Source of the DNA: an uncultured Corynebacterium sp.
Lineage (GTDB): Bacteria; Actinomycetota; Actinomycetes; Mycobacteriales; Mycobacteriaceae
Reading direction: 5' to 3'
DNA length: 12,675 nt
NCBI GenBank assembly: GCA_943908385.1
Contig: CALTTF010000052.1
Span: 1 to 12,675 of the forward strand
The position numbers were made by a program, and so were the translations under genes. Shown in pieces: positions 1 through 6,429 of the stretch (position 1 is its first letter; every line of letters begins with the position of its first letter). The notes below the pieces were generated by a model that was not told the DNA's origin, made no database searches, and was given only the letters and a program-made list of their open reading frames with translations.

Positions 1-448
1 CCACCGGCACGCCGCGGGCGAGGACAGCATCCAGGTGGGGTTCGGATTGGGGGACGGAGTAGACGACGAAGGCGTCGACAAGCGCGCTCGCGACGAGCGG
101 GCTGAGGCCGCTTCCCTGGTTGGGGCCGAGCGGGATGAGGGTGAGCGCGTTGCCCGCGCCTGCGGAACTTTCGCTCAGGCCCGCGAGGAAGTCGATCGAC
201 GCCTGGTCTTCGAAGGCGTACGCGAGGTGCTCGGTGAGGATGACGCCGACGGCCCCCGCCTGCCGTGTGCGCAGGCTGCGCGCCGTCGGGTCCGGTCCCG
301 TGTAGCCGCGCGCCCGCGCCGCCGCCAGGATCCGCTCGCGCAGCTCGGTCGAGAGCTGGTCGGGATGGTTGTACGCATTCGACACCGTCGTGCGGGACAC
401 GCCCACTTCCGCCGCGATCGATGCCAGCGTGCCCCGTCTTTGCGCCAT
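1..448 (-). CDS. LacI-family transcriptional regulator, N-terminal part (truncated by window edge)
   Basis: The 149 codons seen encode a typical LacI/GalR repressor. An N-terminal helix-turn-helix lies at about residues 7-30 (LASIAAEVGVSRTTVSNAYN), followed by the hinge helix region (RERILAAARARGYTGPDPTA, about 38-57). The start of the periplasmic-binding-protein-like effector domain follows (AGAVGVILTEHLAYAFEDQ). The C-terminal half lies outside the window, so the ligand cannot be guessed. The ATG at 446-448 is chosen because the HTH begins immediately after it and TAGGGT sits 6 bases upstream, giving a leaderless start; there is no Shine-Dalgarno sequence. The gene is divergent from the hydrolase at 467 with 18 bases between start codons, so a repressor controlling itself and the neighbouring hydrolase is plausible, though no clear LacI-type palindromic operator is seen in the gap. 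The family call is firm; the regulon is inference. Confidence 0.93.
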   Translation of the reverse strand, partial: MAQRRGTLASIAAEVGVSRTTVSNAYNHPDQLSTELRERILAAARARGYTGPDPTARSLRTRQAGAVGVILTEHLAYAFEDQASIDFLAGLSESSAGAGNALTLIPLGPNQGSGLSPLVASALVDAFVVYSVPQSEPHLDAVLARGVPV

Positions 449-453
449 GTGAC

Positions 454-460
454 TACCCTA
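454..460. promoter_or_regulatory. Shared divergent -10 element for the LacI gene and the hydrolase gene
   Basis: The 7-mer TACCCTA reads TACCCT on the plus strand (454-459) and TAGGGT on the minus strand (460-455). Both fit the corynebacterial TANNNT -10 pattern. The plus hexamer is followed by 7 bases and then GTG at 467; the minus hexamer is followed by 6 bases and then ATG at 448. Both spacings suit transcription starting at the start codon. No convincing -35 hexamers are seen. Confidence 0.6.
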
Positions 461-466
461 TACAGC

Positions 467-1393
467 GTGATTGTGAACCGCCGCACCCTCGAGCACGACG
501 GCATGCAGCGCCGCTTCACCGAAGTGCTCCCCGACGACCCCGCCCCCGACGCGCCCGTGATCCTTTTCCTGCACGGCTCGCTCCAGTCCGGCAGCGTCGC
601 GCGCCGCTTCACCGGCAACACATTCGACGCGCTCGCGGACCGCGGGTGCATCGTGATCTACCCGGACGGCGTCGAGAGGCATTTCAACGACCACCGCGTC
701 GGCTTCCAGGAACAAGCACGCCAATTGCTTATCGACGACTCCTCCTTCCTCTCCTCCCTCCTCCCCCCATCCCGCGGCCCCGTGATCGGCTGCGGCTTCT
801 CCAACGGCGGCGCGATGATCCAGCGCTTCGCGCTGGAGCGCCCCGGTGTGCTGGACGGCATCGCCTGCTTCGGCGCTGCCTGGCCCACCGAGGACAACCT
901 GCTTCCCGAGATGGCCGCCCTCATCCCCGGGTGGGTTCCCGTCCCGGTCTTGTGCGTGCAGGGCACCGCCGACCCCCTCGTCCCCTATAACGGAGGTCCC
1001 TCCGGCATCGGCGACGCCAACCGCGGCACCGCGCGTTCCGCCATCGACTCTGCCCGGTTCTTCGCGCAGCTCAACGGCCTGAATCCTGCGCACCACACCT
1101 CCGCATCCCTTTCCGATGGCAGCGTGCGCGTCGACCGTTTCGGCCCCGGCGTGCCCGGCTCCCCCACCCGCGCTGACGCCGATGGCAGCCCCGCCCACGC
1201 TGACGCCGCCGGTCCCGAATCCGGCCGCACCGGTTCCGCCAGCGCCCCTCAGCAGGCCGCGCCCGTCGAGCTGTGGTCCATCGAAGGCATGGGCCACCTC
1301 GTTCCGAGCCCCAAGAAGCTCGACGAGAGAATCGGGCCGGGGACGGACAAGGTGGTGGGGGCGGAGCTCGTCGCTAAGTTCTTCTCGCTCTAG
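467..1393 (+). CDS. Alpha/beta hydrolase, LpqC / poly(3-hydroxybutyrate) depolymerase-like esterase
   Basis: This 308-residue protein has the alpha/beta hydrolase layout: an oxyanion segment LFLHGS (33-38), YPDG at 65-68, the nucleophile elbow GFSNG with Ser112, an acid Asp169 in QGTADPLVPY, and His277 in GMGHLVP. That order matches LpqC/PHB-depolymerase/feruloyl-esterase-like enzymes that cleave ester bonds; the substrate is unknown. No signal peptide is visible, so it appears cytoplasmic, unlike many secreted relatives. A proline/alanine/glycine/aspartate-rich insert (about 227-266) separates Asp and His and looks like a disordered loop. GTG 467 is chosen from its leaderless spacing to TACCCT; GTG 473 is also possible. 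The reading frame stays open upstream to position 35, but that part runs antisense through the LacI gene. It is divergent from that repressor, which may control it. The 39-base gap to the next, convergent gene holds no clear terminator. Confidence 0.85.
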   Translation: MIVNRRTLEHDGMQRRFTEVLPDDPAPDAPVILFLHGSLQSGSVARRFTGNTFDALADRGCIVIYPDGVERHFNDHRVGFQEQARQLLIDDSSFLSSLLPPSRGPVIGCGFSNGGAMIQRFALERPGVLDGIACFGAAWPTEDNLLPEMAALIPGWVPVPVLCVQGTADPLVPYNGGPSGIGDANRGTARSAIDSARFFAQLNGLNPAHHTSASLSDGSVRVDRFGPGVPGSPTRADADGSPAHADAAGPESGRTGSASAPQQAAPVELWSIEGMGHLVPSPKKLDERIGPGTDKVVGAELVAKFFSL

Positions 1394-1432
1394 CGCGCTC
1401 GCGCACCAGATCGAGAACCTACAGCGTGCGAC

Positions 1433-2473
1433 CTATTTTTGGGTATTGGCGACGGCAGCATCAATAAGTTCCTTGAAACGCGGCGCTGCCCAACGCACGG
1501 TCAGCGGGTTGATGATGGACGACGCAGTGACCAACGACTGGTCGGTCGCGGCGATCTCGGCTCCATTCTCCACGGCCTTGATTCGGGAATACACCGGGTC
1601 CTTGTGCATTTCTTCGCGGTTAGCTTCATCGGCATAGAAGGTGAAGATGAGATCAGAGCTGTTGAGCGCGTCGGCCTTCTCTTTGGAGATTTCGGCAGAG
1701 TCGGTACCCGGAACCTCTGGGAACTGCTTGTACACATCGTCGACCTTGAGGCCCAGGTTTGAAACAAATGCCACGCGCTGCTCACCGGGCAGGAAGATGC
1801 CCAGGTTCTGCGGACCGTCGTTGTAGACATAGCTGAAAATGTAATTCTCGTACTCGGCTTCGGCGTTCTCCTCGAACGCCGCCTGAACATCGTCTTTTAC
1901 CGCCTGCGCTTTCTCTGGCTCTCCGAGAGCCTTCGCGATGACGTCGACCTGCTGCTCCCAAGTAATCGTCCACGGTTCCTTCTCATAAGCCACAGTCGGC
2001 GCGATCTTAGACAGCTGGTCGTATTGCTCCTGGGTGATACCCGACCACGGCGCGAGAATGACGTCGGGTTTATATCCGAGGATCTCTTCGACACTCAACG
2101 CGTCGTCGCCTTCGAATTGTTGGGGCAGCTCGTCGCCGCGTTCTTCCACGGCCTCCTTGATCCATGGCAGGTATCCAGACTCGTCTGACCCCCAAGCGTA
2201 AGACTGGATCGCGACTGGGGTGTGCCCCATCGCAATCGCGATCTCCGCGGAGCCCTGACCGATCGTGACAATGCGCTCCGGCTTCTCTTTGATCTCGGCC
2301 GCACCCAACGCGTGCTCAATGGTGACTGGCTGGAAATCGACTGCGGCGGATGACGCGGGAGCACCTGGCGCAGAGCTGGGTTCCGAATTTCCAGCAGTCT
2401 CGCTCTCTGCGGTACAGGCTGTTAAAACAGTCGCAGTCATGCAGGCGATAGCGAGTACGGCAAAGCGCTTCAT
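1433..2473 (-). CDS. Iron-siderophore ABC transporter substrate-binding lipoprotein
   Basis: This 346-residue lipoprotein is expected to capture a ferric siderophore outside the membrane and hand it to the FecCD permeases encoded divergently. It starts MKRFAVLAIA and carries a lipobox LTAC with the lipidated Cys20. A Ser/Pro/Ala-rich tether (about 21-50) comes next, then a class III periplasmic-binding fold: ERIVTIGQGSAEIAIAMG, EILGYKPDVILAPWSGIT, QLSKIAPTVAYEKEPWT, and a C-terminal lobe ending NPLTVRWAAPRFKELIDAAV. ATG 2473 is preferred over an in-frame ATG at 2491 because AAGGA lies 6 bases upstream and it places the signal peptide at the very N-terminus. The gene is divergent from the permease operon, with a DtxR-like box between, so iron repression is expected. 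Its own -10 could not be placed. The ligand (catecholate, hydroxamate or other) cannot be read from sequence. Confidence 0.93.
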   Translation of the reverse strand: MKRFAVLAIACMTATVLTACTAESETAGNSEPSSAPGAPASSAAVDFQPVTIEHALGAAEIKEKPERIVTIGQGSAEIAIAMGHTPVAIQSYAWGSDESGYLPWIKEAVEERGDELPQQFEGDDALSVEEILGYKPDVILAPWSGITQEQYDQLSKIAPTVAYEKEPWTITWEQQVDVIAKALGEPEKAQAVKDDVQAAFEENAEAEYENYIFSYVYNDGPQNLGIFLPGEQRVAFVSNLGLKVDDVYKQFPEVPGTDSAEISKEKADALNSSDLIFTFYADEANREEMHKDPVYSRIKAVENGAEIAATDQSLVTASSIINPLTVRWAAPRFKELIDAAVANTQK

Positions 2474-2502
2474 TATGAATCCTTCTATCATCCAATAGTT
2501 CG

Positions 2503-2521
2503 TTTGGTCAGGCTACCCTAA
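2503..2521. promoter_or_regulatory. DtxR-type iron box between the divergent siderophore-uptake genes
   Basis: The 19-mer TTTGGTCAGGCTACCCTAA matches the established DtxR consensus TWAGGTTAGSCTAACCTWA at 16 of 19 positions; the right half is nearly perfect. It lies 29 bases upstream of the permease start and 29 bases upstream of the lipoprotein start, so a bound Fe-DtxR dimer could shut both directions in iron-replete cells. Position and match are seen directly; regulation is inferred. Confidence 0.82.
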
Positions 2522-2537
2522 CTCAATAATCCTCGTC

Positions 2538-2543
2538 TACACT
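2538..2543 (+). promoter_or_regulatory. -10 hexamer of the siderophore permease operon (leaderless start)
   Basis: TACACT fits TANNNT and is followed by 7 bases and then ATG 2551, with no Shine-Dalgarno sequence in between, which predicts a leaderless mRNA. The -35 region would fall at the right edge of the DtxR-like box, so repressor binding would directly exclude RNA polymerase. Confidence 0.55.
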
Positions 2544-2550
2544 ACGTCTC

Positions 2551-3612
2551 ATGACTACAGCGACGCGCACGCCTGCTCCGAGCCGTAGCCAGCGCATACC
2601 TAGCAAAATCGGTGCTCTCGCAGGTTTTCTCGCTGTGCTCGCAGTCGGTTTCATGCTCAGTCTCGCGGTTGGCTCGCGAAACATTCCGCTTCTCGACGTC
2701 TGGCATGCCCTCACCAACATCTCCACCCTGCGTCAGAATCTGGATTCGATCCCGCAGGACGAGCTCACCATCGCGGCACTCCGATTCCCGCGAACGCTCC
2801 TAGCCATCCTCGTCGGCACTGCCCTTGGAGTGGCAGGAGCCCTCATCCAGGGACACACCCGCAACCCTTTGGCTGACCCCGGAATTCTTGGGGTCTCAGC
2901 CGGCGCAGCGTTGGCGGTCGTGCTTTCCTCCGTATTTCTCGGCGTCACCAGCGTGTCCGGTTCCGCTGTGGCAGCATTCATCGGCGCTGGGGTGGCAACG
3001 CTCCTCGTCTTCTCTCTCGCTTCTGTCGGGAACGGCCATGTCAACCCACTCAACCTCGTGCTCGGAGGTGCAGCATTGTCCGCTGTCATGGGCGCGGTAA
3101 CCACCACTTTCGTGCTTATCGACGAAAGCTCCCTCGATCAAATGCGTTTCTGGAACGCCGGTTCCGTAGCCGGCCGCGACCTCGACGTCTTCTGGGGTGT
3201 GCTGCCCTTCATCGGACTCGGCCTACTCTTGGCGTTCGCGACAGCGCCGGGACTGAACTTGCTCACTATGGGCGAAGATGTTGCTGGCGCTCTCGGCGTG
3301 AACGTGCAGCGAAGCCGACTGACGGGAATGACGCTCATTGCTCTCCTTGCCGGCGCGGCGACGGCAGCCGCGGGCCCGATCGGCTTCCTGGCTCTCGTCG
3401 TCCCGCACATCGCCCGCGCGATCAGCGGGCCGGACTACCGCTGGATTCTTCCGTTGTCTGGAGTGATCGGAGCGAATCTCCTCGTGTACGCCGATATCGT
3501 CGGTCGCCTGATTGCCAGGCCGGCAGAGGTCGAGGTGGGAATCGTACTCGCGTTCATCGGCGCTCCCTTTTTCATCTGGATGATGTACAAAAACCGGGTG
3601 ATCTCGCTGTGA
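2551..3612 (+). CDS. FecCD-family siderophore ABC transporter permease, first subunit
   Basis: This 353-residue integral membrane protein is of the FecCD/BtuC type, which usually has about ten transmembrane helices. Family blocks seen are LRFPRTLLAILVGTALGVAG (around residues 77-96), RNPLADPGILGVSAGAALAV, LVLGGAALSAVMGA, FWNAGSVAGRD, and the ATPase-contact region AGPIGFLALVVPHIARAISG near residues 275-295. The N-terminal 20 residues are polar and cytoplasmic, followed by the first helix (ALAGFLAVLAVGFMLSLAV). It should pair with the next gene product to form the channel for a ferric siderophore. ATG 2551 is chosen by its leaderless spacing to TACACT. Its stop overlaps the GTG of the second permease by 4 bases, so translation is probably coupled. 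It is expected to be iron-repressed through the box at 2503-2521. Confidence 0.95.
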   Translation: MTTATRTPAPSRSQRIPSKIGALAGFLAVLAVGFMLSLAVGSRNIPLLDVWHALTNISTLRQNLDSIPQDELTIAALRFPRTLLAILVGTALGVAGALIQGHTRNPLADPGILGVSAGAALAVVLSSVFLGVTSVSGSAVAAFIGAGVATLLVFSLASVGNGHVNPLNLVLGGAALSAVMGAVTTTFVLIDESSLDQMRFWNAGSVAGRDLDVFWGVLPFIGLGLLLAFATAPGLNLLTMGEDVAGALGVNVQRSRLTGMTLIALLAGAATAAAGPIGFLALVVPHIARAISGPDYRWILPLSGVIGANLLVYADIVGRLIARPAEVEVGIVLAFIGAPFFIWMMYKNRVISL

Positions 3613-4676
3613 CGGTGGGGGACGTGCGGGCGTCGATAAGCGTATGCGGGATGAGCGCGGTGTGGCGGCCTCGGCCGTTCTTTACCACGCTGTCTCTCGC
3701 TCTCGTTGTTCTTTGTCTGTTCGCGGCAGCGCTCGCAGTCGGCGACTACACGCTCCCGCTGCCAACAATCGGCCAGGTGCTTCTCGGTGGAGGCGACGAA
3801 ACTGACAGGCTAGTCGTTCTCGAGTGGCGCATGCCGCGCGCCGCCACTGCCGTGGGTGTGGGGGCCGCGCTGGGGCTCTCGGGCGCATTGCTGCAGTCCG
3901 TGACGCGGAACCCTCTGGCCAGCCCGGATATTTTGGGTATCACGATGGGCGCCTCCGCTGCTGCGGTGACCGTGATCGCCGTAGGGACGGGAGGGGCCAG
4001 CGTAGTCACGTCTTGGCTAGGAGGTCTCGGCGTATCGGCAGCAGCGGGGGTGGGCGCGCTCGTATCCGCCTTGGTGATCTGGCTGTTGGCGCTCCGACGG
4101 AAGGCGGATTCTTTCCGCCTCGTGCTTTTCGGCGTGATCATCAACGCGCTGCTCCAGTCGTACGTGAACTACCTACTGATCAGAGCAGATCTCCGCGACG
4201 CGCAAACCGCGAGCTACTGGCTCACCGGCTCCCTCAACGCGGCGAACTGGCAGACTGTAGTTCCTGTTTTCGCGCTGCTCGCGGTGTTTGCGCCGCTGCT
4301 GGCCTGGATCAGCTTCCAGTTCAAAGCCACCGAGCTTGGCCCGGACGTCGCTGCAAGCTTGGGGCAGAATCCGCGGTCCAGCCAATTCGTGTTCATGGCT
4401 GCTTCCGCACTACTCGCAGCGATGGCGGTCGCAGCAGCCGGCCCGATCGGGTTCGTGGCGTTCGTAGCGCCGCAGCTGGCACTACGGCTGTGCGGAGTCT
4501 CCGCGCCTCCACTGGTCGCGTCGGCGTTGAGCGGAGCGTCGCTCGTGCTGGCATCCGACCTAGTTACCACCCATGCTCTGCCTGTCGCACTCCCGGTTGG
4601 CCTGCTCACCTCAGTGCTCGGCGGCAGCTTCCTTGTCTACTTGCTCATCCAAACCAATCGGAGGCATTCGATCTGA
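3609..4676 (+). CDS. FecCD-family siderophore ABC transporter permease, second subunit
   Basis: This is the second FecCD permease, 355 residues, FepG-like in position. Matching blocks are WRMPRAATAVGVGAALGLSG, RNPLASPDILGITMGASAAA, LVLFGVIINALLQSYVNYLL, SYWLTGSLNAANW and AGPIGFVAFVAPQLALRLCG. The second and last blocks are direct counterparts of those in the preceding gene, so the pair arose by duplication within the family. Its final Arg rather than a His/Ala ending at PQLALR is a small variation. GTG 3609 forms a GTGA overlap with the upstream stop; an ATG at 3651 (MSAVWRPRPFF) also precedes the first helix and cannot be excluded. The stop overlaps the ATPase ATG by one base (TGATG). The three-gene overlap chain indicates one mRNA and roughly balanced subunit production. 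Confidence 0.94.
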   Translation: MTVGDVRASISVCGMSAVWRPRPFFTTLSLALVVLCLFAAALAVGDYTLPLPTIGQVLLGGGDETDRLVVLEWRMPRAATAVGVGAALGLSGALLQSVTRNPLASPDILGITMGASAAAVTVIAVGTGGASVVTSWLGGLGVSAAAGVGALVSALVIWLLALRRKADSFRLVLFGVIINALLQSYVNYLLIRADLRDAQTASYWLTGSLNAANWQTVVPVFALLAVFAPLLAWISFQFKATELGPDVAASLGQNPRSSQFVFMAASALLAAMAVAAAGPIGFVAFVAPQLALRLCGVSAPPLVASALSGASLVLASDLVTTHALPVALPVGLLTSVLGGSFLVYLLIQTNRRHSI

Positions 4677-5461
4677 TGGACAGCATCTCAGTGCAGAACC
4701 TGCACGTGTCCTATGGCGCGAAAACAGTGATAGCCGGCCTCAATGTTGGGATACCCGCGGGCAAGGTGACCACAGTCATCGGACCCAACGGCTGTGGCAA
4801 GTCGACAATGCTCAAGGCAGTGGGGCAGCTGATCGAATCATCGGGGCAGATTCTTCTCGACGGCACAGACATTCGTTCCTTGTCCCGCAAGAAACTAGCG
4901 ACCCGACTGGCGATGCTGCCTCAAAGCCCGGTATCACCGGAAGGGCTGCTGGTGAAAGACTTAGTCGGACGCGGACGCCACCCACACCAGTCCTGGTTCA
5001 AGCAGTGGTCATCGACCGACCAAGATGTCGTCGCCGAAGCTCTCGCTCAAACTGGGTCAGTCGAGCTCGCCGACCGCGCCGTTCATGAACTGTCCGGTGG
5101 ACAGCGGCAACGGGTGTGGATCTCCATGGTTCTCGCGCAGAGAACTCCAGTCATGTTCCTGGATGAGCCGACCACCTACCTGGACTTATCCGCCTCCATC
5201 GGCGTTCTCAACCTCGTGCGGCGGCTCAACAGCGAGCTCGGACGTACCGTCGTCATGGTTCTCCACGACCTCAACCTCGCTGCACGCTACTCGGACCACC
5301 TTCTCGTGCTCCGTGACGGCACGCTCAAAGCCGAGGGTCCCCCCGCAGATGTGATCACTTCCCCACTCCTCCGCGAAGTCTTCGACTTAGAGGCGCTTGT
5401 GGAGGAAGACCCCGCCGTCGGCGGACCACTCATCATCCCTGCGGCTCCGGAGAAGGAGTGA
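4676..5461 (+). CDS. Siderophore ABC transporter ATP-binding protein
   Basis: This 261-residue cytoplasmic ATPase powers the FecCD permease pair. All key motifs are present: Walker A GPNGCGKST (36-44), Q-loop Gln83 (LPQSP), signature LSGGQ (139-143) followed by RQRVWISMVLAQ, Walker B VMFLDEPT (159-166), D-loop YLD, and H-loop His197 (VLHDLNLAARYSDHL). The length and the HDLNLAARY segment are typical of the FepC/FhuC branch of iron-complex ATPases. ATG 4676 overlaps the preceding stop by one base, and GGAGG at 4660-4664 gives it a ribosome site 11 bases upstream. A three-base gap separates it from the next gene. Confidence 0.96.
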   Translation: MDSISVQNLHVSYGAKTVIAGLNVGIPAGKVTTVIGPNGCGKSTMLKAVGQLIESSGQILLDGTDIRSLSRKKLATRLAMLPQSPVSPEGLLVKDLVGRGRHPHQSWFKQWSSTDQDVVAEALAQTGSVELADRAVHELSGGQRQRVWISMVLAQRTPVMFLDEPTTYLDLSASIGVLNLVRRLNSELGRTVVMVLHDLNLAARYSDHLLVLRDGTLKAEGPPADVITSPLLREVFDLEALVEEDPAVGGPLIIPAAPEKE

Positions 5462-5464
5462 CAC

Positions 5465-6364
5465 GTGGCTACCTATCCTTCAGCAGCCTTCACTGACCGC
5501 TTCATTAATAACGTTCCCACCCGCGACGGCGCCGAAGTCTTCACCGCCGAGGTCACCGCCAACAAGCAGATCGCGCCGCACGTGCGTGAAGTCACGTTCT
5601 ACGCACCCGAGCTTTCCAGTTTCCGGGTGACCGGGCCCGACGAATTTTTCGGTTTGCTCATGCCACAGCACGGTCAGAAATATTCCCCCATTCCTCCCCG
5701 CACTACAGCGAATATCCGTGGACATGTCGCATCGCTCCCCGACGAGACCCGCCCAGATTTGCGCTGGTACACAATCCGCCATCTGAACTGGCACGACAGC
5801 ACCTTGTCCACGCAGATAGCCACGCATGGGATACGCGACGCCGTCAGCGCCTCCGGCCCGGGCCTGCGCTGGGCACTTTCCGCAAAACCCGGTGACCGGG
5901 TAGGAATCGTGGCGGCGAACGGACTATGGCACCGCCCTTCCTGTGCTCCTTTCAAGCGGGCGGAGCCGCAACTTCTCATCGGCGACGCTACCTCCGCGCC
6001 ATCGATCTTGGGCATCTTGGAGTTCCTAGAGGAATTCCACCCGGAAGAGTTGTCTCAGACTCACGTTGTGGTGGTCTCGGAATCCGCGGACGACCATTCA
6101 CCGGAGCTCCACCACTGGAAATCGCGCGTGGCCAGCATGGACAATGTCTACGCCGACTATTGTGACCACGTTTCAGCTCTCCTGCATTGCCTCATATGCA
6201 AGCACCGCGTCGAGCAAACGCTTAACGACGTCCGCTACGTCTACGCTTGCTGCGAATCCGCGTTAGCAAAACAAGCGCGGACCTTCGCCAAAGAAGAGCT
6301 GGGATTGAACTCTAAGAATATCTTCTGGAGTCCATACTGGATCCAGGGCCGCGCCCGGCCTTAA
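5465..6364 (+). CDS. Siderophore-interacting protein (SIP/ViuB-type flavoprotein ferric-siderophore reductase)
   Basis: This is the last gene of the uptake operon, 299 residues. SIP proteins bind FAD and reduce the imported ferric siderophore so that iron is released in the cytoplasm. The FAD_binding_9 part has REVTFYAPEL (41-50), the flavin signature RWYTIR (100-105), and a phosphate-binding-like stretch ASGPGLRWALSAKPGDRV (129-146). The C-terminal SIP domain has LLIGDATSAPSILGILE (170-186; usual form GDETALPAI) and VYACCESALAKQARTFAKEE, ending FWSPYWIQGRA. Six cysteines are unusual for this family, five of them in the C-terminal domain: C233, C242-x2-C245 and C262-C263. GTG 5465 is supported by GAAGGAG 6 bases upstream. 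The NAD(P)H or ferredoxin partner is not evident. It ends 42 bases before the convergent rlmB stop. Confidence 0.92.
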   Translation: MATYPSAAFTDRFINNVPTRDGAEVFTAEVTANKQIAPHVREVTFYAPELSSFRVTGPDEFFGLLMPQHGQKYSPIPPRTTANIRGHVASLPDETRPDLRWYTIRHLNWHDSTLSTQIATHGIRDAVSASGPGLRWALSAKPGDRVGIVAANGLWHRPSCAPFKRAEPQLLIGDATSAPSILGILEFLEEFHPEELSQTHVVVVSESADDHSPELHHWKSRVASMDNVYADYCDHVSALLHCLICKHRVEQTLNDVRYVYACCESALAKQARTFAKEELGLNSKNIFWSPYWIQGRARP

Positions 6365-6381
6365 CGGATTAAGCGTTCCTT

Positions 6382-6429
6382 CTCATTGCATGCGACGCTG
6401 GCGCGCTCATTGCATGCGTCGCTGGCGCG
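6382..6429. repeat. Tandem 24-bp duplication across the rlmB 3' end
   Basis: 6382-6405 and 6406-6429 are adjacent copies of one 24-bp unit differing at a single base (A at 6395 versus T at 6419). On the minus strand the upstream copy (6429-6406) encodes the last codons RQRRMQ and the stop of rlmB; the second copy lies past the stop. The single base difference also makes GCGACGC in one copy complementary to GCGTCGC in the other, so a 7-bp stem is possible, but there is no T-run to call it a terminator. Confidence 0.85.

Noticed and set aside
35..466. Upstream extension of the hydrolase frame
   Set aside because: It runs antisense through the LacI-family gene, and hydrolase homology begins only after position 467.
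1394..1432. Terminator or att-like site between the hydrolase and the lipoprotein gene
   Set aside because: Only short CG-rich self-complementary stretches with tiny loops are seen, and the only match to the rlmB border is the 8-mer GCGCGCTC, which is expected by chance here.
2474..2491. Earlier in-frame ATG for the substrate-binding lipoprotein
   Set aside because: It would put six extra residues before the signal peptide and lacks the well-placed AAGGA that precedes ATG 2473.
6365..6420. Intrinsic terminator between the SIP gene and rlmB
   Set aside because: A 7-bp stem between the tandem copies is possible, but there is no T-run on either strand and the loop is long.
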